A stretch of DNA of 64,000 bases, from the NCBI RefSeq assembly GCF_020873895.1, contig NZ_JAHWGT010000008.1:170182-234181 (forward strand). The letters run 5' to 3'. The DNA comes from Streptomyces sp. DH12. Lineage in GTDB: Bacteria; Actinomycetota; Actinomycetes; Streptomycetales; Streptomycetaceae. Both the position numbers and the translations under genes were made by a program. The notes beneath the pieces were generated by a model. It was not told the DNA's origin. It did not search any database and saw nothing but the letters and a program-made list of their open reading frames with translations. Of the stretch, positions 57,127 to 64,000 are shown piece by piece (the first letter of the stretch is position 1; every line of letters begins with the position of its first letter).

Positions 57127-57399
57127 TCAGCCGCCGATGGGGAGGGCCGGCAGGGCGCCGGTGGGCAGGCCGCCGAGGAGTCCGCCGCCGACCGGCAGCG
57201 CGGACGGCTTGCCCGGGGTGGCGCCGTCGCCCTGGGCGGGGGTGCCGAGGAGGCCGGTGGAGTTGAGGTTGGACACCACCGGCGCGCCGACCGACGCGGG
57301 CGGCTGCTCGGCGGCCGCGGCGGGGACGGCGGCGGCCATTCCCGCACCGGCGATGCCGGCGCAGACCGTGAGGAGGCGGGTGCCGGTACGGATGCTCAT
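57127..57399 (-). CDS. Small secreted Gly/Pro/Leu-rich protein
   Basis: A 90-aa precursor with a signal peptide ending near AAAA (residue 30) and a mature part rich in Gly, Pro and Leu (VGGGLLGGLPTGALPALPIGG) without cysteine. ATG 57399 has GGAG. It is a typical small exported protein of Streptomyces, without recognised family. It is divergent from the LPMO gene and may share its control region. Confidence 0.7.
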   Translation of the reverse strand: MSIRTGTRLLTVCAGIAGAGMAAAVPAAAAEQPPASVGAPVVSNLNSTGLLGTPAQGDGATPGKPSALPVGGGLLGGLPTGALPALPIGG

Positions 57400-57538
57400 G
57401 TGTCGCTCCAGAGGTGAGGTACGCGTGGTGCGTGCGGTACGTGAGACAGGTGGCGTACGGGCGGAGAGGCCGCCTTCCAGCCGCGCTGTGCAACGACCGG
57501 CGCCAGGCGACGACACGGTCCGACTCCCGCACCACCCC

Positions 57539-57567
57539 TTGAACTTGGTCTAGTCCAATGCCAAGCT
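57539..57567 (+). promoter_or_regulatory. Candidate LPMO promoter
   Basis: TTGAAC (57539-57544) and CAAGCT (57562-57567) with 17 bp between. The DasR-type site fills the spacer. Confidence 0.4.
57544..57559. promoter_or_regulatory. DasR-type operator (dre) upstream of the LPMO gene
   Basis: CTTGGTCTAGTCCAAT closely matches the dre consensus around TGGTCTAGACCA; the inverted repeat TTGGTCTAGTCCAA pairs at 6 of 7 positions. DasR is the GntR-family repressor released by aminosugar phosphates and controls chitin genes in Streptomyces, which suits a chitin-type LPMO target. Confidence 0.75.
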
Positions 57568-57619
57568 GCTTGTGAGCCGCCCCACTTGAGTCCCCCGGGG
57601 AAAAGAAGGGACCCCCCAC

Positions 57620-58453
57620 ATGACAGCGAGAACGTTCACCCGCCTCGCGGCGGTAGCGGCCACGGTGCCGCTGTTCGTCGTCCTGACCCCCACCCAGGCG
57701 AGCGCCCACGGCACCATGCACGGCCCGGTCAGCCGGGTGGCGACGTGCTACGCCGAGGGTCCGGAGCACCCGGACACCCAGGTCTGCAAGGACCTCGTCG
57801 CGACGAGCGGCACCCAGCCGCTCTACGACTGGAACGAGGTCAACATCGCCAACGCCAACGGGCAGCACCGCCAGCTGATCCCCGACGGCAAGCTCTGCTC
57901 GGCCAACCGGGAGAAGTACAAGGCGCTGGACTGGGCGCGCACCGACTGGGCCGCCACGCCGGTCTCCGCTGGCCCGCTCGCCTTCCGGTACCGCGTCACG
58001 GCCGCGCACCCCGGCACCATGACCGTCTACATCACGAAGGAGGGTTACGACCCCACCAAGCCCCTGAAGTGGTCCGACCTCGACGAGAAGCCGGTCGCCG
58101 TGGCCAACGTCGCCAGGACCGCGCCGAGCGGCTGGTACGAGTTCGGCGGGACGCTTCCCCAGCGCTCCGGCCGCCACATGCTGTACAAGATCTGGCAGCG
58201 CAACGACAGCCCGGAGGCGTTCTACAGCTGTTCGGACGTCACCTACGCCAAGGCCGCGGCGGCCGCTCCCCAGGCCCCCACGGAGAAGCAGATCGAGGCG
58301 GGGCTGTCCAAGTCGACCGTGAGCCACCACGGCCACGGCGGCGACCTGCCGGGCGAGCAGCAGACCGTCCTGCCCCAGACCCTGGCCAGTGTGGCCGCGG
58401 TGGGCATCACGGCCGCCTGCTTCCTCACCACCCGCCGCCGCAGGACGAACTGA
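57620..58453 (+). CDS. AA10 lytic polysaccharide monooxygenase with C-terminal sorting-like signal
   Basis: The 277-aa protein has a signal peptide cut before H30 (ASA-HGTMHGPVSR), giving the N-terminal His of the copper histidine brace; the second ligand is likely H130 (TAAHPGTM). Cysteines at 43, 56 and 93 and in YSCSD fit AA10 disulfides. The domain (about 30-220) is followed by a spacer and a C-terminal LPQTL, hydrophobic stretch and RRRR tail, as in sortase substrates or a simple membrane anchor. It oxidatively cuts crystalline chitin or cellulose; the DasR site favours chitin or an aminosugar glycan. ATG 57620 has AAGAAGGG upstream. Confidence 0.92.
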   Translation: MTARTFTRLAAVAATVPLFVVLTPTQASAHGTMHGPVSRVATCYAEGPEHPDTQVCKDLVATSGTQPLYDWNEVNIANANGQHRQLIPDGKLCSANREKYKALDWARTDWAATPVSAGPLAFRYRVTAAHPGTMTVYITKEGYDPTKPLKWSDLDEKPVAVANVARTAPSGWYEFGGTLPQRSGRHMLYKIWQRNDSPEAFYSCSDVTYAKAAAAAPQAPTEKQIEAGLSKSTVSHHGHGGDLPGEQQTVLPQTLASVAAVGITAACFLTTRRRRTN

Positions 58454-58503
58454 CGGCGCGCCCGGCCGGCGCGTGACCCGTGGTCGCGCGCCGTACCGGC
58501 GGG

Positions 58504-58542
58504 CGCGCGCCGCCGGTGGCTCCCCGCCACCGGCGGCGCGCG
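58504..58542. terminator. Bidirectional hairpin terminator
   Basis: A perfect 17-bp stem (58504-58520 with 58526-58542) and TCCCC loop, between the convergent LPMO and NIPSNAP genes, 3 bp from the latter's stop. Confidence 0.75.
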
Positions 58543-58545
58543 TGG

Positions 58546-59322
58546 TCAGCGCAGCAGCGAGCGGGCCGTCGGCGCGAGGCGCAGGACCAGCGCGGGCGCG
58601 GTCAGCTCCTTCTCCAGGGGCGCCAGCACCCCCTCCCGCGTGAGCCGGTCCCCGTGCAGCCGGGCCAGGTGGCCCCGCCGGGCGGCCTCGTCCGGGTAGG
58701 GGGTCAGCGCGACGACGACGTTCTCCCCGGTACGGACCGGGAGCCGGGGGAAGGTGTTGGCCGCCGGCTCGGTGGCCAGCACGGCGACCGGCGCCGGGCC
58801 GGTCCGCCGCAGCGCCGGCAGCAGCCCGTCGCGGACCAGGCCGAGGCCCCCGCTGCGGCCGGGCGGGAAGGACCACACCACCGCCGACACCACGCCGCCC
58901 GGGTCGGGGGCGCCCACGGCGGGCCGCGCCGCCGCGCGCGCGACGGGACCCTGCCCGGGGGTGAGGGGCCGCAGCAGCAGCACGTCGTCCGAGGACACCA
59001 TCGTCGCGTTGGCCGCCGGCCCGTGGCGCGCCCAGACCGGGCCGCCGTAGAACGCGCCCAGCCCGCGGCGGCGGGCCTCCATGTCCCGGAAGCCGCGCAG
59101 CCAGACGAACCGGTCGGGGTCGTCCAGGTCGCGGAACTGGCCGAGCACCGCCATCCCCGCCTCCTCCTGCGGCTCCACGAACTCCCGGTCGAACAGCTCC
59201 ACGAGCTCGTCGCGGCGGCCGGGCCGCAGGGCGTACCGGCGCAACTCGACCACGGACGGGCCGCGGGGCCCGGGGGCGGGCGCCGCGGACGCTCCGGTGG
59301 GGGACAGGGGGGATGCGGGCAC
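58546..59322 (-). CDS. NIPSNAP-family protein
   Basis: The 258-aa protein has a NIPSNAP/ferredoxin-like domain (VVELRRYALRPGRRDELVELFDREFVEPQEEAGMAVLGQFRDLDDPDRFVWLRGF) and a second similar half. The start is GTG 59322 with GAGGAGA upstream. The function of bacterial members is unknown. It is divergent from a WYL/DeoR-type regulator gene 90 bp away, an arrangement that suggests it is that regulator's target. Confidence 0.9.
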   Translation of the reverse strand: MPASPLSPTGASAAPAPGPRGPSVVELRRYALRPGRRDELVELFDREFVEPQEEAGMAVLGQFRDLDDPDRFVWLRGFRDMEARRRGLGAFYGGPVWARHGPAANATMVSSDDVLLLRPLTPGQGPVARAAARPAVGAPDPGGVVSAVVWSFPPGRSGGLGLVRDGLLPALRRTGPAPVAVLATEPAANTFPRLPVRTGENVVVALTPYPDEAARRGHLARLHGDRLTREGVLAPLEKELTAPALVLRLAPTARSLLR

Positions 59323-59412
59323 GGTGGTCTCCTCTTCGACGCCGGTGTGCGCCCCGACGGTAGGGGAGGGGTGTGCCAGGGGCTGTCAGGGTTCCCGGGC
59401 ACAATCAGCGGC

Positions 59413-60399
59413 ATGTCCGCCGGCCGTCTGCTCTCGTTGCTGCTGCTGCTCCAGTCCCGCGGCCCGGTGACGGCCCGCGCCGCCGCGCAGGAGCTGGGCG
59501 TCTCCGTCCGCACCGCCTACCGCGACCTGGCCCGCCTGCGCGACGCGGGGGTGCCGCTGCGCGCCGAACCGGGGCCGGGGGGAGGGTACGGGCTCGTCGA
59601 CGGCTACCGCACCCGGCTCACCGGCCTCAGCGAGGGCGAGGCGCGCGCCCTGTTCCTCGCCGGGCTGCCCGGGCCCGCGGCGGACCTCGGACTCGGGGCG
59701 GAGGCCGCTGCCGCCCGGCTGAAGCTGCTGGCCGCCCTGCCGGCGGGCTCGCGGGCGGAGGCGGCCCGCACCGCCGCGGTGTTCCACCTGGACGCGCCAG
59801 GCTGGTACCGCGAACCCGAACCCGCCCCGCACCTGCCGGTCCTCGTCGACGCGGTCCTCGCCCGCCGGGCGGTGGACGTGCGCTACCGGCGGTGGCGCGC
59901 CCCGCGGGAGGTGGGCCGCCGGCTGCGCCCCTACGGACTGGTGCTGAAGTCGGGCACCTGGTACCTCGTCGCGGCGGGCGACCGGGTCGCGACCTACCGG
60001 GTCGACCGGGTCCTCGACGCCGTACCGACCGGGGAGCCCTTCGACCGGCCGGGCGACTTCGACCTGGAGGCGTACTGGACGGCGTACCTGGAGGACTTCT
60101 CGGCGCGCCGCCACACCGGTACGGCGACCGTGCGGCTCTCCCCGCGCGGCCGGCGGCGGCTGCCGGACAACGTCCCGCCGGAGGTGGTGCGGGCCGTCGA
60201 CGCCACGGCCTCGCCCGTGGGGGAGGACGGCTGGGTGGAGGCGGTGGTCCCCGTCGAGGGCGTCGGGCACGCCTGCGGCGAACTGCTCAGGCTCGGGGCC
60301 GACGTGGAGGTCGTGGCGCCGCCGGAGCTGCGCCGGGCGATGGCCGCCACGGTGCGCGCCCTCGCCCGCCTCTACGACGGCGTCCCGGCACCCGACTGA
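59413..60399 (+). CDS. YafY-type transcriptional regulator (HTH_11 + WYL domain)
   Basis: The 328-aa protein has an N-terminal helix-turn-helix (RLLSLLLLLQSRGPVTARAAAQELGVSVRTAYRDLARL) and a WYL domain (PYGLVLKSGTWYLVAAGDRVATYRVDRV) plus C-terminal extension. WYL domains bind small ligands or nucleic acid. ATG 59413. It probably controls itself and the divergent NIPSNAP gene. Confidence 0.93.
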   Translation: MSAGRLLSLLLLLQSRGPVTARAAAQELGVSVRTAYRDLARLRDAGVPLRAEPGPGGGYGLVDGYRTRLTGLSEGEARALFLAGLPGPAADLGLGAEAAAARLKLLAALPAGSRAEAARTAAVFHLDAPGWYREPEPAPHLPVLVDAVLARRAVDVRYRRWRAPREVGRRLRPYGLVLKSGTWYLVAAGDRVATYRVDRVLDAVPTGEPFDRPGDFDLEAYWTAYLEDFSARRHTGTATVRLSPRGRRRLPDNVPPEVVRAVDATASPVGEDGWVEAVVPVEGVGHACGELLRLGADVEVVAPPELRRAMAATVRALARLYDGVPAPD

Positions 60400-60483
60400 G
60401 CCGGCGCGGTACGCGGCGGTCCCGTACGCGGCCGGTCCGGCGCCGGGTGCCCGGCCGCCGGGCAGCGGCCGGCACGTCCCCCG

Positions 60484-62937
60484 TCAGGCGTCGGCGAGCA
60501 GGGCGGCCAGGGCGTCGGCGCGCCCGTCCAGCGACTGCTCCGTCCAGACCGTCTTGCCGTCGCGGGTGTACCGGGAGCCCCAGCGGTCGGTGAGCTGGGC
60601 GACCAGGAACAGGCCGCGGCCGCCCTCGTCGGTGCTGCGGGCCCGCCGCAGGTGCGGGGCGGTCGTGCTGGCGTCGGAGACCTCGCAGACGAGCGCCGAG
60701 TCCCGGATCAGACGCAGCTGCACCGGGCCGGAGGCGTACCGGTAGGCGTTCGTGACCAGTTCGCTGACGACCAGCTCCGTGGTGAACGCCAGCTCCTCGA
60801 GACCCCACTCCGCCAGCTGGGACGCCGTCAGCCGGCGGGCCAGCTGGGCCACGGTCGGCTCCGTCGGGAGCGTCCACGTGGCGACGTTCTCCGCCGGCAG
60901 GACCCGGGTGCGGGCCAGCAGCACCGCCACGTCGTCGGTGGGCCGGTCGGGCAGCACCGTCCGCGTCACCCGCCCGCAGAGCGCGTCCAGATCGGGCTCG
61001 GCCGCGTCGAGCGCCGCGTACAGCAGCCGCAGCCCCTCGTCCACGTCGTGCCGGCCCGACTCGATGAGGCCGTCCGTGTAGAGGGCGATGAGACTCCCCT
61101 CGGGCAGCTCGAACTCCGCCGTCTCGAAGGGCAGCCCGCCCAGCCCGAGCGGCGGGCCCGCCGGCAGGTCCACGAGCGCGGCCCGCCCCCCGGGGGTGAC
61201 CAGGACGGGCGGCGGGTGCCCGGCCCGCGCCAGCGCGCAGCGCCGCGAGATCGGGTCGTACACCGCGTACAGGCAGGTCGCGCCCACGATCTGGTCCCCG
61301 GTGACCGGACCGGTCGCCTCCTGCTCCCGGGCGATCCGGCCGACGAGGTCGTCCAGCTGGGACAGCACCTCGTCGGGGTCCAGGTCGAGCCCGGCGAGCG
61401 TGTGCACGGCCGTGCGCAGCCGCCCCATGGTCGCCGCCGCCGGCACCCCGTGGCCCACGACGTCACCGACGACGAGCGCGACGCGGGAACCGGACAGGGG
61501 GATCACGTCGAACCAGTCCCCGCCCACCTCCGTGGCGCCCCCCGCCGGGAGGTAGCGGTGCGCGACCTCGACCGCCGGGTGCTCCGGCACGTCCGACGGC
61601 AGGAGGCTGCGCTGCAGCGACAGCGCGGCCTCGCGCTGCTGGGTGAACCGGCGCGCGTTGTCGATGGAGACGGCGGCCCGCGCGGCGAACTCCGCCGCCA
61701 GCGTCAGGTCGTCCTCCTCGAAGGGCTCGGGCCGGTACGCCCGCCACAGGCTCACCACCCCCAGCAGCACACCCCTGGCGGTGAGGGGCACCGCCATCAT
61801 CGAATGGGCGTCCGAGGCGCGCCCCGGCCCCCGGGCGGCGGCACCGGCCGGGGCCGCCCCGGCCAACGTCTCCCGGACGGGCCGCCGTTCGCGCAGGCAG
61901 CGCGCCTGGGCCGAACCGGGCGCGAAGGCGACCTCACCCCCGGCCCGCCGGGCGGCCGGCGGCGGCTCCGACGTGACACACGCCAGCGCCACCCGGCACA
62001 GCCGCCCGGAGGCGCTGCGCGCGGGCTCCCAGCCCCGTACCACCGGCTCCAGGAGGTCCACCGCCACGCAGTCCGCGAGGCCCGGTACCGCCACCCGGGC
62101 CAGCTCCTCGGCCGTCCGGGTGACGTCGAGGGTGGTGCCGATCCGCGCGCTGACGTCGTTCAGCAGCGCGAGCCGCCGGCGGGCGAGCTCCCGGTCGGTC
62201 ACGTCCTCGATGAACTGGGTCACGCCGAGCACCTGCCCGGCGGGGTCCTCCATGCGGAAGGCCGACACGGCGACGAACCGCTCCCGGCCCGGCGGGTCGG
62301 TGCGCAGGCGGCAGGGCTGCTCGGTGAAGATGAGCGGCTGTCCGGTCTCCAGCACCGACCGCAGCCCGCGCTCGGCGATCCGCGCGTCGGGAGTCACGAG
62401 GAAATCGCCCATCCGCAGCCCGTGCATGGTCTCCGCGGGCGCGCCGCCGAACGTGGCGATGGCCCGGTTGACCCGCAGGATCGACAGGTCGGGGCCGTGC
62501 ACGGACACCCCGATGGGGCAGCGGCGGAAGATCCCGTCCAGCAGGGACCGGTCCGTCTCCCACTGGATGACGTCCTCCGCCGGGGCCCCTACGAGGAACC
62601 ACTCCTCGCCGTGCCCGGCGCGCACGACGAGCCGGGACCGGAACCCCATCCGCAGCCGCCGCCCGTCCCGGCGCCGCACCGGCAGGACGCCGAACCAGCC
62701 GCCCGCGGCCACGCACGCGCCGATCGCCGTCACCGCCGCCGTCCGGTCCTCCGCGTCCACCAGCACCTCCAGCGCCCGGCGGCCGATGACGTCCTCGGGG
62801 CGGAATCCCAGCAGCCGCTCGGCGAGGGGGCTCCAGCCGACGACCGTGCCCTGCCCGTCGAGGACGGCCGTCGCGGCGCGGTGCAGCGCGAAGGGGTCCT
62901 CCGGGCTCTCGCTGAACGTTCGCAGCGGCGTGTCCAT
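60484..62937 (-). CDS. PAS-PAS-GAF-SpoIIE phosphatase-HATPase regulator
   Basis: The 817-aa protein has two PAS domains (about 10-120 and 130-260), a GAF domain (about 275-430), a SpoIIE PP2C phosphatase (about 450-665: EVGGDWFDVIPL, GDVVGHGVPAAATMGRL, DDVAVLLAR) and a C-terminal HATPase_c/anti-sigma kinase-like domain (about 680-815: ELVVSELVTNAYRYA, DEGGRGLFLVAQLTDRWG). This is the classic Streptomyces fusion of an RsbU-type phosphatase with an RsbW-type kinase, acting on anti-anti-sigma proteins. ATG 62937 has GAGGGTGAGG. Confidence 0.92.
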   Translation of the reverse strand: MDTPLRTFSESPEDPFALHRAATAVLDGQGTVVGWSPLAERLLGFRPEDVIGRRALEVLVDAEDRTAAVTAIGACVAAGGWFGVLPVRRRDGRRLRMGFRSRLVVRAGHGEEWFLVGAPAEDVIQWETDRSLLDGIFRRCPIGVSVHGPDLSILRVNRAIATFGGAPAETMHGLRMGDFLVTPDARIAERGLRSVLETGQPLIFTEQPCRLRTDPPGRERFVAVSAFRMEDPAGQVLGVTQFIEDVTDRELARRRLALLNDVSARIGTTLDVTRTAEELARVAVPGLADCVAVDLLEPVVRGWEPARSASGRLCRVALACVTSEPPPAARRAGGEVAFAPGSAQARCLRERRPVRETLAGAAPAGAAARGPGRASDAHSMMAVPLTARGVLLGVVSLWRAYRPEPFEEDDLTLAAEFAARAAVSIDNARRFTQQREAALSLQRSLLPSDVPEHPAVEVAHRYLPAGGATEVGGDWFDVIPLSGSRVALVVGDVVGHGVPAAATMGRLRTAVHTLAGLDLDPDEVLSQLDDLVGRIAREQEATGPVTGDQIVGATCLYAVYDPISRRCALARAGHPPPVLVTPGGRAALVDLPAGPPLGLGGLPFETAEFELPEGSLIALYTDGLIESGRHDVDEGLRLLYAALDAAEPDLDALCGRVTRTVLPDRPTDDVAVLLARTRVLPAENVATWTLPTEPTVAQLARRLTASQLAEWGLEELAFTTELVVSELVTNAYRYASGPVQLRLIRDSALVCEVSDASTTAPHLRRARSTDEGGRGLFLVAQLTDRWGSRYTRDGKTVWTEQSLDGRADALAALLADA

Positions 62938-63019
62938 CGCCCTCACCCTCGTACGGGAGGCCGGCCGCGGCCCGCGCGGCCGGGGTCCCGCGGGCGGGTC
63001 GCCCGCGGTCCGGGTACCG

Positions 63020-63046
63020 GGTGGGGCCGGTCCGTCCGGCCCCACC
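63020..63046 (-). terminator. Hairpin terminator of the VOC gene
   Basis: An 11-bp perfect stem (63020-63030 with 63036-63046), loop TCCGT, immediately beyond the stop of the minus-strand VOC gene at 63050. Confidence 0.7.
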
Positions 63047-63049
63047 GGT

Positions 63050-63844
63050 TCAGTTGGGGGAGGGCGTCAGGACGACGAAGTCCGCGCCCGCCGGGTCGAG
63101 GCAGACGGCCAGCCGGCCGACGCCCTCCGCGTCGTCGGGGCCCATCCGCACGCTGCCGCCGGCCGCGGTGACGCGGGCGACGGTCGCGTCGCAGTCCTCG
63201 GTCGCGAAGACGGGGTGCCAGTACGGGCGGCCGCCGGTCGGTTCGAGCTGCTCCGCCGGCAGCTCCATCACCCCGCCGTGCATGCGCTCGTCCGGCAGCT
63301 CCGCCGGGGTGATCAGCGAGTAGGTGCCTCCCCCGCCGGGGAGGTCCATGTCCTGCGTCCGCCAACCGAACAGGTCGCCGTAGAACGCCTTGGCCGCGGC
63401 CGCGTCCGTCGTGAGCAGCTCCACCCACGACAGCGACCCCGGTTCGTCCACCGCGTCGAGGCCCTGGTGCGTGCCCGGCTGCCAGACGGCGAACTGCCCG
63501 CCCTGGGGGTCGGTGTACTGCGCCATCCGGCCCTCGTCGCCGGCCTCGGTCGGCTCCACCCGTACGGTGCCGCCGGACCGCCGCACCGCCTCCGTGGTCG
63601 TGTCGACGTCCCGGGTGCGGAAGTAGACCATCCACGCCGAGCGGGCGCCCTCCTCGGTGAGCGCGCCGAGCCCGGCCACCGTCCTGCCGTTCAGCTGGAA
63701 GAAGCCGTAGTCGCCCGCCTCCTCCCCGAACGAGCGGTACTCCCAGTCGAACACCGACCCGTAGAACGCGGCCGCGGCGTCGACGTCGGGCGCGCCGAGG
63801 TCCAGCCAGCAGGGGGATCCGGGGACGAAGTCGGTGGTGATCAC
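63050..63844 (-). CDS. VOC-superfamily protein with two glyoxalase-like domains (Cfp30B-like)
   Basis: The 264-aa protein has two VOC domains: FVPGSPCWLDLGAPDVDAAAAFYGSVFDWEY and GSLSWVELLTTDAAAAKAFYGDLFGWRT, matching the mycobacterial Cfp30B pattern. The start GTG 63844 has GGAAGGA upstream; the earlier ATG would add a low-complexity tail. Function unknown. It resembles the product of 52783-53592 in layout. Confidence 0.9.
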   Translation of the reverse strand: MITTDFVPGSPCWLDLGAPDVDAAAAFYGSVFDWEYRSFGEEAGDYGFFQLNGRTVAGLGALTEEGARSAWMVYFRTRDVDTTTEAVRRSGGTVRVEPTEAGDEGRMAQYTDPQGGQFAVWQPGTHQGLDAVDEPGSLSWVELLTTDAAAAKAFYGDLFGWRTQDMDLPGGGGTYSLITPAELPDERMHGGVMELPAEQLEPTGGRPYWHPVFATEDCDATVARVTAAGGSVRMGPDDAEGVGRLAVCLDPAGADFVVLTPSPN

Positions 63845-64000
63845 GGCGCGGTTCCTTCCGTCGCGGGCGGGGGAGGGGCCGCGGGTGCGGCGGGGCCCAC
63901 GGGACCAGCGTCGCACCGCCGCCCCCCGGCCGCGCCCCGTGGCGGACGAACCGGTGACGCGCCCCCGGGCGGCCCGGGCGGTCTCTTAGACCCATCTCCG

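Noticed and set aside
60652-63171. An 839-codon plus-strand open frame
   Set aside because: Shadow of the PAS-GAF-SpoIIE gene; composition is Arg/Gly/Pro-rich without motifs.
63845-64000. Possible gene or RNA at the window end
   Set aside because: No start, frame or structure could be supported in the last 156 bases; it is most likely the upstream region of the VOC gene.

Overview
The window is about 64 kb of very GC-rich DNA with the coding style of a Streptomyces chromosome: third-codon GC bias, GTG starts, GTGA and TGATG start/stop overlaps, and only one in-frame TTA codon that I could find. A geosmin synthase, an NsdA-family developmental regulator, a DasR-type operator and three SpoIIE-type phosphatases support a Streptomyces or close relative. 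I saw no tRNA, rRNA, CRISPR array, phage genes or full insertion sequence.

Region 1 (1-15744) is a carbohydrate locus best read as xyloglucan utilisation. One minus-strand operon runs from a lipoprotein solute-binding protein through two ABC permeases to GH74, GH42, GH95 and GH12 enzymes. A GH3 beta-glucosidase is divergent. The divergent intergenic region holds two identical 14-bp palindromes (TCGAAGCGCTTCGA), one at each promoter, and the window opens with the C-terminus of a LacI-family regulator. There is no ATPase gene, so a shared one such as MsiK is likely used, and no GH31 alpha-xylosidase.

Region 2 (18227-28804) is a second sugar system: aldose 1-epimerase, a ChvE/MmsA/MmsB-type monosaccharide ABC transporter, a U32-like protein, a zinc dehydrogenase, an enolase-superfamily sugar-acid dehydratase, an IclR regulator and an SMP-30 lactonase. 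Together they suggest an oxidative, non-phosphorylating route from aldose to lactone, aldonate and 2-keto-3-deoxy acid. The last cleavage enzyme is not here.

Region 3 (28987-39154) holds an ECF sigma factor coupled to a membrane-anchored protein, a FAD-Rieske oxidoreductase, a Ser/Thr kinase with seven TPR-like repeats, small secreted or stress-type proteins, a serine hydrolase and a cation/proton antiporter.

Region 4 (39158-51382) has a penicillin-acylase-family enzyme carrying the single TTA codon, phenylacetate-CoA ligase with a TetR-type operator, an S4 RNA-binding protein, geosmin synthase, an APH-like protein, the NsdA-family regulator and a PAS-SpoIIE phosphatase.

Region 5 (51694-64000) has an NAD-dependent epimerase, two double-domain VOC proteins, a DUF6056-like membrane protein beside a GT2 glycosyltransferase, two small secreted proteins, an AA10 lytic polysaccharide monooxygenase under a DasR-type site, a NIPSNAP protein divergent from a WYL regulator, and a large PAS-GAF-SpoIIE-HATPase protein.

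Two copies of a short inverted-repeat element (1173-1232 and 44303-44373) each end in CTAG, and in both cases that TAG is the stop codon of the neighbouring minus-strand gene. Starts were chosen by ribosome binding site, overlap and domain boundaries. All function calls are by sequence recognition, without database searches.
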